DNA from: Candidatus Paceibacterota bacterium
GTDB taxonomy: Bacteria; Verrucomicrobiota; Verrucomicrobiia; Limisphaerales; UBA8199
NCBI GenBank assembly: GCA_035452965.1
Contig: DAOTCE010000009.1
Location: 62,001-126,000, forward strand
Direction: 5' to 3'
DNA length: 64,000 nt
Below are positions 44,451 to 54,271 of this stretch, piece by piece (position 1 is the stretch's first letter; every line of letters starts with the position of its first letter). The notes below the pieces were generated by a model. That model was given only the letters and a program-made list of their open reading frames with translations. It had not been told where the DNA came from and ran no database searches. The position numbers and the translations under genes are program-made.

Positions 44451-44508
44451 GAGTCACAAATCTGCTGGCACTTTTGCTGGCACTTGAGGGCTGTGAGATT
44501 TGTAACTC
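44451..44508. repeat. Inverted repeat enclosing tandem 11-bp repeats near the attachment site
   Basis: Left arm GAGTCACAAATCT (44451-44463) and right arm AGATTTGTAACTC (44496-44508) pair at 12 of 13 positions. Between and partly overlapping lie two copies of TGCTGGCACTT (44463-44473 and 44475-44485), 12 bases apart. Position between the integrase start and the tRNA-Cys fits integrase arm-type or regulatory sites of the element end. Function is inferred. Confidence 0.6.
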
Positions 44509-44531
44509 CTTGTCCAAACGATATTTGGAAT

Positions 44532-44606
44532 TGGAGGCGGAGGTCGGAATCGAACCGACGAATGAGGCTTTTGCAGAGCCCTGCCTTACCACTTGGCTAC
44601 CCCGCC
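44532..44606 (-). tRNA. tRNA-Cys (anticodon GCA)
   Basis: On the minus strand the gene starts GGCGGGG and ends CTCCGCC-T-CCA, with the CCA encoded. The acceptor stem pairs fully (one G-U). The anticodon loop is CTGCAAA, giving GCA, and the T-arm has GGTTCGATTCC. The integrase gene lies on its 3' side at 213 bases, so its 3' end is the probable integration site (attR) of the conjugative element. Confidence 0.95.
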
Positions 44607-44609
44607 ACC

Positions 44610-44857
44610 GAATTTGTGCGGAAATTAAACCAGTTCAGGTGACACGCAAGTATTAAGTGACACCGTTAATTGACTCCCGTTACCAACGGCGCCGCGGATG
44701 CGTCGGCGGAGCGAGAAGGCGGATGCGTCCTCAGATGGCCTCAACTCCAAGGGTTTTTCACCGGGGGACAAACCGCTGAAGCGGTTCGGAACTCACACCG
44801 GCCCGCCGACACCCAACTCAAGTTGGGTGTTAATGAGAGGGCACAGGCGAAGGTTGG
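44610..44857. other. Gap between tRNA-Cys and the CarB half, with a perfect hairpin
   Basis: About 250 bases with no gene. At 44809-44830 ACACCCAACT pairs with AGTTGGGTGT (10-base arms, 2-base centre), and just before it ACCGCT/AGCGGT forms a smaller hairpin at 44771-44785. Neither is followed by a T-run. The larger one lies 28 bases beyond the stop of the CarB-half gene and may end its transcript. The element boundary is expected at the tRNA, so this should be chromosomal. Confidence 0.55.
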
Positions 44858-46378
<1,521 letters not shown>

Positions 46379-46475
46379 AGCAGGCGCACTGAATAAAGCG
46401 CAATCGGAGGCGCTTGTCAGTGTCAAAGTTGAGAGTGCCCGATTCGCGTGTGAGGACAGATCAAAGCACGTCCGG

Positions 46476-47357
46476 TCACGGTTTGCGCATCCGCAACGCC
46501 ACGCGCACCGCGGAGAGTTCCTTGCGCTTGGCTGCGCCAACCTTCGGATAGCTCAGATCGAGAGACTTCAGGGCATCCACGATCACCTCGGCGACGACGA
46601 CGCGAGTGAACCATTTGTGGTCGGCGGGCACGACGTGCCAGGGGGCGCAATCGGTGGCGGTGTGGCGAATCATGTCCTCGTAGGCGCGCATGTAGGCGCC
46701 CCACCTCTGGCGCTCGCGGAGGTCGTCGGGGGAGAACTTCCAGTTTTTCTCTGGCAGTTCAAGGCGGCGGAGCAGGCGCTGGCGCTGCTCCTGTTTGGAG
46801 ACATGGAGGAAGAATTTGCGCACGAGGATGCCGTTGCGCGTGATGAAGCGCTCGAAGGCATTGATGTCTTCGAAGCGCTCGCGCCAGATGTCTTTGGTGA
46901 CGAGGGCGGGAGGCAGCTTTTGGCGGGCGAGCAGGTCGGGACGGACGCGCACGACAAGGACCTCCTCGTAGTAGGAGCGGTTGAAGATGCCGATACGGCC
47001 ACGTTCAGGGAGGCACTTGGTGGTGCGCCAGAGGAAGTCATGGTCCAGCTCTTCCGCCGAGGGGGCTTTAAACGGGAAGACCTGGCAGCCCTGGGGATTG
47101 ACGCCGGACATGACGTGCTTGATGGTGCCATCTTTGCCGGCGGCGTCCATGGCCTGGAAGATGAGCAGCAGGGCCCACTGGTCCTGGGCGTAGAGCTTAT
47201 CCTGCAGTTCGCGGAGGCGGGCGATGCCGTCTTCCAGCCATTCCTGGGCACGGTCTTTGGATTTGATCTTCCAGGTGTCGGCCGGGCTGATGTCGGCCAG
47301 ACGAAACTTCTTATCATCGGCGATGCGATAGCGTTTAACCAACTCCGAGCTTTTCAT
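46476..47357 (-). CDS. ppk2: Polyphosphate kinase 2 family protein
   Basis: A 293-aa PPK2-type kinase that moves phosphate between polyphosphate and nucleotides. It has the Walker A-like LLIFQAMDAAGKDGTIKHVM (DAAGKDGT at 71-78), the FNRSYYEEVLVVRV lid region and DHKWFTRVVVAEVIVDAL near the end, all PPK2 marks. AAGGAA lies directly before ATG 47357 on the minus strand, which decides the start. It lies between thiG and the CarB half, on the same strand, with gaps of 399 and 97 bases. Confidence 0.93.
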   Translation of the reverse strand: MKSSELVKRYRIADDKKFRLADISPADTWKIKSKDRAQEWLEDGIARLRELQDKLYAQDQWALLLIFQAMDAAGKDGTIKHVMSGVNPQGCQVFPFKAPSAEELDHDFLWRTTKCLPERGRIGIFNRSYYEEVLVVRVRPDLLARQKLPPALVTKDIWRERFEDINAFERFITRNGILVRKFFLHVSKQEQRQRLLRRLELPEKNWKFSPDDLRERQRWGAYMRAYEDMIRHTATDCAPWHVVPADHKWFTRVVVAEVIVDALKSLDLSYPKVGAAKRKELSAVRVALRMRKP

Positions 47358-47756
47358 AGTTTCCTTGATCAGTTTTCCGAGCCGAGGCAGCCCAAGGGCT
47401 GTGGCCGGGAACGGATAAAGCATAACGTGCGAACAAAGCGATGCCAACGCCAAATGGGGACGGCAGACGAATCTTCATGAGGCTTGTTTCTCGGAGAAGT
47501 ATTCGCTCAAGCGAGCGGCCGCCTTCCCTCTTTGAGCTGGAAGGGTAAAACGGTCGCGGAGTTGGCGGGTAAGATATGATGGAAGGAAGCCCCGCCTGAT
47601 TTCTGCGTGACGGGCAGGAGGCGGATGGCGTTGTGGAGCGAACTCTCAGCCTGGGGATGCCGGGGTAAGCTCGACAGCTCTGGCGGCAGGCTGTTTTCTG
47701 GCGCGTTCTGACGGTGGCAGGCGTGGAATGCGGACGGATTGGCCGCCACGCTACGC
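47358..47756. other. Gap between thiG and ppk2
   Basis: About 400 bases with no convincing gene and no clear terminator or repeat. It probably holds the ppk2 promoter. An 80-codon open frame on the minus strand has no family features. Confidence 0.5.
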
Positions 47757-48545
47757 TCAGTCCAGGAACGCCGTCAACGGGCTGGTTGCGGCAGCCGTTT
47801 CCTGTTGCGCAGGCAATCCGGCCTCGAAGGCAGCGCGCCCGGCCTCGACCGCCATGCGGAAGGCGGCGGCCATCCGGTTTGGATCACTTGCCACAGCAAT
47901 CGCCGTGTTGACCAGCACCGCGTCCGCCCCCAGCTCCATCGCCTCGCTCGCGTGACTCGGCGCGCCCAGTCCCGCATCCACCACCACCGGTACGACAGCC
48001 TGCTCAATGATGATGCGAATCTGGTCCCGGGTCTGAAGGCCGCGGTTGGACCCGATCGGCGCGCCCAGTGGCATGACTGTTGCCGTGCCGATGTCCTGCA
48101 ATCTTTTCGCAAGGACCGGATCGGCGTTGATGTAAGGCAGCACCGCGAATCCCTCCTTCACGAGCGTCTCCGCGGCCTTGAGCGTTTCGACCGGGTCCGG
48201 CAGCAAATAGCGCGGGTCGGGATGGATCTCAAGCTTGACCCATTTGGGCAGCCCGGCCGCCGCCGCCAATCGGGCGAGGCGAACGGCCTCCTCGGCGTTC
48301 ATTGCGCCGCTGGTATTGGGCAACACCAGAAACTTGTCGGGGCTTAGGAACTCCAGGATGTTCGCGAACGGGTCATTTCGCCCGCTCAAATCCGCCCGCC
48401 GCAACGCCACCGTCACCATCTCCGCGCCGCTGACCTCCGCGGCCTCGCGCATGGCTTCGGGCGAGCTGAACTTGCCCGTGCCGAGGATCAGGCGCGAGCG
48501 GAAGCTGCGCCCGGCGATGACTAATGGCTGGTTGGACAGAGACAT
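47757..48545 (-). CDS. thiG: Thiazole synthase ThiG
   Basis: ThiG forms the thiazole ring of thiamine from deoxyxylulose phosphate, iminoacetate and ThiS-thiocarboxylate. This 262-aa protein has SRLILGTGKFSS near the start, the Schiff-base lysine in WVKLEIHPDPRYLLPD, and the phosphate-binding end VVDAGLGAPSHASEAMELGADAVLVNTAIA. Length is normal. It follows thiS on the same strand with a 58-base gap; the operon order is thiH-thiS-thiG. ATG 48545 chosen over a TTG three codons upstream. Confidence 0.95.
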   Translation of the reverse strand: MSLSNQPLVIAGRSFRSRLILGTGKFSSPEAMREAAEVSGAEMVTVALRRADLSGRNDPFANILEFLSPDKFLVLPNTSGAMNAEEAVRLARLAAAAGLPKWVKLEIHPDPRYLLPDPVETLKAAETLVKEGFAVLPYINADPVLAKRLQDIGTATVMPLGAPIGSNRGLQTRDQIRIIIEQAVVPVVVDAGLGAPSHASEAMELGADAVLVNTAIAVASDPNRMAAAFRMAVEAGRAAFEAGLPAQQETAAATSPLTAFLD

Positions 48546-48603
48546 CGCCGCCAATGTAGCCGCGCCTCGCAGGTGTTGTCGAGCAGGGGCCCAAGCGGGT
48601 CAT

Positions 48604-48852
48604 TCACCCCCCGGCGACGATCTTCACAATTTCCAGCCGGTCACCCACCTTAAGCTGGCGCCGGACGAATTCCGACGGTGCCACCGCCTCGTTGTTATGC
48701 TCGACCACCACACTGCGCGGCAGGAGGTTTTGCGCGAGCAGGAAGTCCGCAATCGAGCACGGCAGTTGACATTCAATTCGCTTTCCATTTGCAATGACGA
48801 ACGACGCATTCATGGCCGACGGCGTTGAGTTCGAGGCTGGGGGCTGGCTCAT
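48604..48852 (-). CDS. thiS: Sulfur carrier protein ThiS
   Basis: An 82-aa ubiquitin-like sulfur carrier ending in Gly-Gly (KIVAGG), the site of thiocarboxylate formation. The sequence VEHNNEAVAPSEF and LKVGDRLEIVKIVAGG are typical. It lies 7 bases after thiH and supplies sulfur to ThiG. The N-terminal ~14 residues are longer than usual, so an internal ATG (MNASFVIANG) may be the real start. Confidence 0.93.
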   Translation of the reverse strand: MSQPPASNSTPSAMNASFVIANGKRIECQLPCSIADFLLAQNLLPRSVVVEHNNEAVAPSEFVRRQLKVGDRLEIVKIVAGG

Positions 48853-48859
48853 CTTGTTC

Positions 48860-50056
48860 CTATGCCGTCAGCGCCGCATCCCAATCCTTCCACACCGGCT
48901 CATAGCCGAGCCGACGAATACGGTCGGCGACCTCGGCCGGCGAGCGCTCGTCGGCGATCTCGAACTGGCCGGTGGCATGGCCGGCCCGGTTGCCCACTCC
49001 CGCCCACTCGCTGGCGCCGAGTCCGACAATCCGGCCTTGTTCAGTGTGGTGCAGCTTCTCCTTACCCGCGCCCGTGTAGCCGCCCGGCTCGGTGTGGCTG
49101 CCCGCGCTCATCAGCGTAATGCCGAGCGGGAGCAGCCCGTCGCGCAGCTTCGGCGACTCCCGGGTCGAAAGCACCAACCCGACATCGGGAAACATCAAGC
49201 GAAAGGCGCACAACAACTGCACCAGTTCCCGATCGCTCAGGTGCGTAAGCGGTTGGAATTCACCCGCGCACGGCCGCAGCCGCGGCAGGGAAATGGTGAG
49301 TTGCGTCTTCCAGCATTTGCGGAGCAGATATGCCGCATGGGCCGCGACGCTGATGGCCTCCAGCCGCCAATCACCCAGGCCATAGAGCGCGCCGATGCCC
49401 AGCCGCCGGAAGCCCGCGGCGCAGGCGCGCTCGGGCGTCTCCAATCGCCATGCGAAGTCCCGCTTGGGACCGGCCGTATGCATGGCGGCATAGACGTCGC
49501 GGTCGTAGGTCTCCTGATACACGACCAGACCATCCGCTCCGGCGCGCACGATCGGCCGGTAGGTCTCGGTTTCCATCGGGCCGACCTCAAGCGAGAGGCT
49601 CGGCACCTCCGCGTGCAGCAGCATCACGCATTGGGCCATGTAGTCCGCCGAGACGAACTTAGGATGCTCCCCCGCCACCAGCAGGATGTTGCGGAAGCCC
49701 TGCGCCAGCAATGCCCGCGCCTCGCGCCGCACCTCTTCGGGTGTCAGGGTCACTCGCAAGATGGGATTGTCCCGCGAGAACCCGCAATACTTGCAGGCAT
49801 TGATGCACTCGTTCGAGAGATACAGGGGGGCAAACAGGCGCATGACCTTGCCAAAACGCTGCTGGGTTATCTGTCGCGACCGCCGCGACAGCTCTTCCAG
49901 GAGGTCCGCGCCCGCCGGCGAGATCAAGTGCGCAAAGTCCTCCAGCCCCAGCCTATCCCGCTCCAGGCTAGCTTGCGCCGCCGTCCTGGACGTCCGCAAA
50001 GCGCGTTCCGTCAACGCCGCCAGCGGCAGAGAGTTAAATTCCGTGACAAAGCTCAC
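48860..50056 (-). CDS. thiH: 2-iminoacetate synthase ThiH
   Basis: ThiH is a radical SAM enzyme that splits tyrosine to give iminoacetate for thiazole formation. The cluster motif C84-x3-C88-x2-C91 (CINACKYCGF) binds the 4Fe-4S cluster. Other family segments: FRNILLVAGEHPKFVS, ADGLVVYQETYDRD and GALYGLGDWRLEA. At 398 aa it is normal length. It is the first gene of the thiH-thiS-thiG set. No TPP riboswitch is evident upstream. Confidence 0.95.
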   Translation of the reverse strand: MSFVTEFNSLPLAALTERALRTSRTAAQASLERDRLGLEDFAHLISPAGADLLEELSRRSRQITQQRFGKVMRLFAPLYLSNECINACKYCGFSRDNPILRVTLTPEEVRREARALLAQGFRNILLVAGEHPKFVSADYMAQCVMLLHAEVPSLSLEVGPMETETYRPIVRAGADGLVVYQETYDRDVYAAMHTAGPKRDFAWRLETPERACAAGFRRLGIGALYGLGDWRLEAISVAAHAAYLLRKCWKTQLTISLPRLRPCAGEFQPLTHLSDRELVQLLCAFRLMFPDVGLVLSTRESPKLRDGLLPLGITLMSAGSHTEPGGYTGAGKEKLHHTEQGRIVGLGASEWAGVGNRAGHATGQFEIADERSPAEVADRIRRLGYEPVWKDWDAALTA

Positions 50057-50587
50057 AAGCAGAACTTAGCAAAGGGCGGAGAGATGTCGAGCTGAGGGGC
50101 GGTGGCCGGCCTGTGGTTGGGCGCATCCAAGTCTTACGCAAAGGAACGCCCACATTTTTGTCTGTTCGAGGGTCATTTGCTCCATGCTGCGCCGCGGAAC
50201 GCGCACCGACCCTTCGCCGGCACGCCTCCTCCGACTGTCTCAAAAGTGGACAGTGCGGCACGTTTGCAGGGGTTGGCTTTGGCTAGACCACGGTGTGAGC
50301 CCAGTGTGTATCCCATGGGGAGCGCTCCCCATGGGATACACACCGGGGTAGCGCCGGACTCGCATCGGTGCCTGACCGGTGTTCTGCGCGGAATCCAGCT
50401 GATCGCACTCGAACCGAAGGATATGCTGGCCCTGCCAAGGCAGGGAAACAGCGGCGATGGTTGTTTCGGCTCAGGGGCTGGTCGATGGCCGGGCCGGCGG
50501 CAGGAATGTTGCCGTTCCTGCAAGAAGCTGAAATGCGCTTGCCGTGACGGCGAGAGGAGGCAAGGCGCCCTTGCTTGCACGCACTGA
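50057..50587. other. 530-bp divergent intergenic region
   Basis: Lies between thiH (minus) and the solute-binding-protein gene (plus), so it should hold promoters for both. It contains a 40-base perfect palindrome at 50304-50343 and a shorter inverted repeat (CCCTGCC...GGCAGGG) near 50432-50447. I saw no thi-box (TPP riboswitch) consensus on either strand. Confidence 0.55.
50304..50343. repeat. Perfect 40-bp palindrome
   Basis: Twenty bases starting GTGTGTATCC and ending GGGGAGC are followed immediately by their exact reverse complement. The flanking bases (50303 and 50344) do not pair. As RNA or single-stranded DNA it would form a 20-bp stem with almost no loop. No T-run follows, so a simple intrinsic terminator is unlikely. 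Confidence 0.92.
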
Positions 50588-52393
50588 ATGAGCTACAAGA
50601 AGCGCGTCACAATGATCGCGCCTTCCTTCTCTCGCATCGCATTGCTCGCTACCACGCTGGCGCTGGCCGGCTGCGGAAAGCCCGAGGCACGCAAGCCCAG
50701 CGCGGCGCACCCTTTGCCAAAGTCTCCGCTCATCAGCAAGGGCGAGCCGGGCCGGATGGGGGGGCGTTTTGTGATCCCAGCCAGCGCCAGCCCGAAGACC
50801 TTTAACCCTTTGTTCGCGTTCGACGGCGCGTCCGACGGCATCATCCGGCTCCTCTTTGCCTCGCTGGCCAACCTGGACTGGGCGTCGCAGCAGCCCGGAC
50901 CCGGCCTGGCCGAGTCTTGGTCTGTCGCTCCCGACCAGAAGACCTGGACCTTCAAGCTGCGCGCCGGCACTCGCTGGAGCGATGGCGAGCCGCTGACGGC
51001 GGATGATGTGGTCTTCACCTGGAACGAGATCATCTGTAACCGAGCGCTCAAGCAGACGACCCTGGATCCGTTCCGCATCAACGGCCGCGAGTTTGCGGTG
51101 ACCAAAGTGGATGAGTACACGGTGCAGGTGGTGACGTCGGAAGTATTTGCGCCCTTTGTCGAGTTTTTCGGCGGCGTACCGGTGCTGCCCAAGCATGTCC
51201 TGGAGATAGCCGTAAAGGCCGAGGTGCTCCCGGCGGCCTACGGGCTGACCTCGAAACCTGACCGGATCGTCGGCTGTGGACCGTATCGGCTGAAAGAATT
51301 CCGATTGGGACAGTTCACCCTGCTCGAGCGCAACCCGGAGTACTGGGTGGCGGATCGGCAGGGAGCGCGGCTGCCGTATTTCGACGAGGTGATGTTCACC
51401 GTGCGCAGCGGCTCCGGCGGAGAGGCGGCCCTCTTCCTGTCCGGCAAAGGCGACGTCTTCGATGCAGTGCGCCCGCAGAATTACCCGGCGTTCAAGCAGG
51501 CATCCATGGACGGGCGTTTCCAACTCCTCGACCTCGGGCCGGGGGCGGACCGGGAGTTCGTCTGGTTTAATCAGAACACAGGGACCAATGCTGCCGGCAA
51601 GCCTTTCGTCAATCCGGTCAAGCTGAAGTGGTTCCGGGACAGGAAATTCCGGCAGGCGGTCTCGTGTGCGATCGACCGCGACCGGCTCGTGCGGGAGGCC
51701 TATGGCGGGCGGGCGCAGCCGGCTTATGGCTTTCTCTCGGCGGAGAACCAGAGATGGAACAACCCGGACATCCCGCGCTACGGGTATGATGTTGCCCGAG
51801 CGCGTGCCCTGCTGGCGGAAATCGGCATGCAGGACCGCAATGGCGACGGCGCGGTGGAGGACGCCGCCGGCAACCTGGTCGAGATTGAATTCTCCTCCAA
51901 CCTGGGCAACCCGCTGCGCGAAAAGGCGGCCGTCCTGATCCAGGAGGACCTCAAACGCATCGGCCTCAAGCTCATCTATGTGCCGATGGAATACCGGGCG
52001 CTGCTGGATCGAATCAATGTCACCTTTGACTATGAATGCGCCCTGATGGGTTTGGGCGGCGGCGGCAGCGACCCCGTTTCACAGATGAACGTGCTTCGCT
52101 CCAGCGAGGAACTGCACCAATGGTTCCCATTCCAGAAGACGCCTTCGACCGCCTGGGAGGCCCACATTGACGCCCTGATGGACGCCCAGATGCGGACGCT
52201 GGATTTCGCGCAGCGCAAGAAAGCCTTCGACGAAGTGCAAGTGATCCTGGCCGAGGAACAGCCCATGATCTACACGGTCACGCCGTTTGTCGCTGGGGCG
52301 ATCCGCGCAGGTGTGGGCAACCTGCGTCCTTCCGTTCTGAGCCCTAACCACCTGACCTGGAATCTGGAGGAGTTGTATTTCAAGGGGAAGTGA
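50588..52393 (+). CDS. Family 5 (peptide/oligopeptide) ABC transporter substrate-binding lipoprotein
   Basis: A 601-aa extracytoplasmic solute-binding protein of the DppA/OppA family. Lipoprotein signal: basic start, LLATTLALAGC lipobox. Family motifs: LAESWSVAPDQKTWTFKLRAGTRWSDGEPLTADDVVFTW, GCGPYRLKEF and the RQAVSCAIDRDRLV segment. It probably binds a peptide or other large solute for an ABC importer, but no permease or ATPase gene is adjacent; the next gene is a tRNA. The start at 50588 is uncertain; a downstream ATG at 50612 also gives a usable signal peptide. Confidence 0.9.
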   Translation: MSYKKRVTMIAPSFSRIALLATTLALAGCGKPEARKPSAAHPLPKSPLISKGEPGRMGGRFVIPASASPKTFNPLFAFDGASDGIIRLLFASLANLDWASQQPGPGLAESWSVAPDQKTWTFKLRAGTRWSDGEPLTADDVVFTWNEIICNRALKQTTLDPFRINGREFAVTKVDEYTVQVVTSEVFAPFVEFFGGVPVLPKHVLEIAVKAEVLPAAYGLTSKPDRIVGCGPYRLKEFRLGQFTLLERNPEYWVADRQGARLPYFDEVMFTVRSGSGGEAALFLSGKGDVFDAVRPQNYPAFKQASMDGRFQLLDLGPGADREFVWFNQNTGTNAAGKPFVNPVKLKWFRDRKFRQAVSCAIDRDRLVREAYGGRAQPAYGFLSAENQRWNNPDIPRYGYDVARARALLAEIGMQDRNGDGAVEDAAGNLVEIEFSSNLGNPLREKAAVLIQEDLKRIGLKLIYVPMEYRALLDRINVTFDYECALMGLGGGGSDPVSQMNVLRSSEELHQWFPFQKTPSTAWEAHIDALMDAQMRTLDFAQRKKAFDEVQVILAEEQPMIYTVTPFVAGAIRAGVGNLRPSVLSPNHLTWNLEELYFKGK

Positions 52394-52449
52394 GAGGCGA
52401 TTTTGGCCTTGCGCGGGAGACCGCCGGCTGCTTCATTAAGGGCAGTCCT

Positions 52450-52534
52450 GCGCATATGGCGGAATTGGCAGACGCGCTACTTTGAGGTGGTAGTGGAGTA
52501 ATCCGTGCAGGTTCAAGTCCTGCTATGCGCACCA
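52450..52534 (+). tRNA. tRNA-Leu (anticodon GAG)
   Basis: The gene starts GCGCATA and ends TATGCGC-A-CCA with encoded CCA; the acceptor stem pairs fully. It has a long variable arm, as type II tRNAs do, and the anticodon loop TTGAGGT gives GAG. The T-arm reads GGTTCAAGTCC. A tyrosine recombinase gene begins 53 bases downstream, so this is the likely integration site of a second element. Confidence 0.95.
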
Positions 52535-52587
52535 TATTTTTGCTGGGAAAGTGAGGTTGGTGTTGACTTTCAGGAAAGATTTCTTTC

Positions 52588-54033
52588 ATGAAAACCCCCG
52601 AAGGGTTCCCGAAGGTCATGGAGGAAGGTGGCATTACCGCCAAGATCTACCAAAGCCGCGTTCGCAATAAATACAATCTTTTCACCCTGGCCTTCTACAT
52701 GGATGGCCAGTTCAACAAGGAGAACTTTGGGAGCCTCGACGACGCCATTGCACGGGGCAAAAAGGTCGTCCGGCAGTTGAAGGGCGGCGAGTTCGAGGGC
52801 GTGGTGATGACCAGCCAGCAGGTCAAATCCTTCTTCGCCTCGCTGAAAAATCTCGAGGGCACCGGGCTCAGCCTGGAGGCCGGCACGCAGGAGATCGCCG
52901 CGTGCTACGGGGTGCTGCGCGGAAAGGTGCCGCCGCTGGTGGCGTGCAAGGACTACGCGAGGCAGAACGACGAGACAGTGGTGCCCAGGACGGTCGAGCA
53001 GGTGGTAACGGAGTTCCTGGCCGCCAAGGAAGCCGGCTCTGCGACCCGCATCAAGGGCAAGGGGAAAACGGTCAGCGAGCGGTATCTCTATGACCTGCGC
53101 AAGAAGCTGGAGAAGGTGTCGGCGCACTTCAACGGGCTGTTAATCACGCTGGTGACGGCGGCGGAAATCAACCGGTTCGTGAGCGAGCTGCGGGGCGTTA
53201 GAGGCCGTCCAACCAAGAAGGGCAAAGCGGCAGCCGTGCCGAAACCGATCAGCGGGCGGACGAAGAATAATTACCTGCAGGTCATCAATGTGCTCCTGGA
53301 GTACGCGCGGAAGCAGAAGTATGTGCCGCGTCACTTCGCGGTCATGGACGAAGTGGACCAGTCCGAGGAATCGGATTTCGATATTGAGATTTTCACGGCG
53401 GAGGAGATTACCAAGATACTGGCGGCGGTGCGGAAGGATGCGTTGCCTGCGCTGGCAATTGGGGCGTTCGCCGGCATCCGAACGGCCGAGGTGTGCCGAT
53501 TGGACTGGTCTGAGGTCAACCTGGACAAGGGGCTGATCGAGGTCAAGAAGGGGAAGGCGAAGACGCGCTCTCGGCGGCTGGTGCCGATTACGGAGAACCT
53601 GGCGCTGTTCCTGAAGGATGTGCCGGACAAGGACAGGAACGGGCCGGTGTGGCCGAACTCGGAGCCGTTCCTGTTCGACCTGATGCGGGACGCGGGGAAA
53701 GACAGCGGGGTGAAGTGGAAGCACAACGCGCTGCGGCACTCGTTCATTTCCTACCGCGTGGCGAAGATCAAGAATGTGAACGAAGTGGCGATGGAGGCCG
53801 GAAACAGCCCGGACATGATTTTCAAGCACTACCGGGAACTGGTGACGGAGAAAGAGGCGGATGCCTGGTTCGGGGTGACGCCGGAAGCGGTGAAAGCCGC
53901 CAAGGCGAAGATGGAGAGGGAGAGGGCGGCCAAGGTGGTGGAGTTGCCGAAGGTCATTGCGGCCTTCGTGAAGATGCTCCCCCGTCCGTCGGTGGTCCCA
54001 GCGGGTGAACGCCGATCCTCGAGGAACCAGTAG
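52588..54033 (+). CDS. int: Tyrosine recombinase beside tRNA-Leu
   Basis: A 481-aa integrase. The catalytic domain has the first Arg in FAGIRTAEVCRLDWSEV, the lysine strand KKGKAKTRSRRLVPI, HNALRHSFISYRVA (H-x-x-R-H), a second-His position occupied by Asn in EAGNSPDMI and the Tyr nucleophile in FKHYREL. The N-terminal SAM-like core lies at about residues 130-240. It reads away from tRNA-Leu, 53 bases downstream. The last residues (ERRSSRNQ) are encoded in DNA that also looks like the antisense of a truncated gene, so the C-terminus may be fused to foreign sequence. The tail is extra-long for the family. Confidence 0.85.
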   Translation: MKTPEGFPKVMEEGGITAKIYQSRVRNKYNLFTLAFYMDGQFNKENFGSLDDAIARGKKVVRQLKGGEFEGVVMTSQQVKSFFASLKNLEGTGLSLEAGTQEIAACYGVLRGKVPPLVACKDYARQNDETVVPRTVEQVVTEFLAAKEAGSATRIKGKGKTVSERYLYDLRKKLEKVSAHFNGLLITLVTAAEINRFVSELRGVRGRPTKKGKAAAVPKPISGRTKNNYLQVINVLLEYARKQKYVPRHFAVMDEVDQSEESDFDIEIFTAEEITKILAAVRKDALPALAIGAFAGIRTAEVCRLDWSEVNLDKGLIEVKKGKAKTRSRRLVPITENLALFLKDVPDKDRNGPVWPNSEPFLFDLMRDAGKDSGVKWKHNALRHSFISYRVAKIKNVNEVAMEAGNSPDMIFKHYRELVTEKEADAWFGVTPEAVKAAKAKMERERAAKVVELPKVIAAFVKMLPRPSVVPAGERRSSRNQ

Positions 54034-54161
54034 GCCCAGTCGTTGATTTCCACCTGGACCGTCAGGTCCACAAACTGTGCTGCACTACAAAGGAAAGGGA
54101 AAAGCAAAGACAGAACTAAACTGCAGTTACCGCTGCGACTTCGGAGAAAGGTATTTTTCAT
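54000..54161 (-). pseudogene. 5' remnant of a secreted-protein gene cut by the tRNA-Leu element
   Basis: On the minus strand, ATG at 54161 begins MKNTFLRSRSGNCSLVLSLL, a signal peptide (FPFLCSAAQF), then QFVDLTVQVEINDWAYWFLE. This looks like the start of a secreted protein. After about DR the frame runs antisense into the end of the recombinase gene, where coding sense stops. The break therefore coincides with the right end of the element. It implies that a chromosomal gene was cut when the integrase locus came in, or that an older element decayed here. Confidence 0.5.
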
Positions 54162-54271
54162 AGCGAGGCGCTGTCGATCAGGGTGAGAGATGGGAGGCAG
54201 CCGCCGGTGGCTCACGAATGCGGACAAAAGGAACCGGCTACTTCCCGTGGGCTCAATGCTCTTGGGCAGCT
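54162..54271. other. Short gap left of the HEAT-like gene
   Basis: About 110 bases between the remnant start and the end of the HEAT-like gene, without features I can name. Confidence 0.4.

Noticed and set aside
50304..50343. The 40-bp palindrome as an intrinsic terminator
   Set aside because: No T-tract follows on either strand and the stem has almost no loop.
50057..50587. TPP riboswitch upstream of thiH
   Set aside because: I looked for the thi-box consensus on both strands and did not see it.
52588..54033. The tRNA-Leu recombinase as the integrase of the T4SS element
   Set aside because: It lies 8 kb beyond tRNA-Cys, with housekeeping genes (carB half, ppk2, thi) in between. The integrase at 43.2-44.3 kb is adjacent to the element and to its own tRNA.
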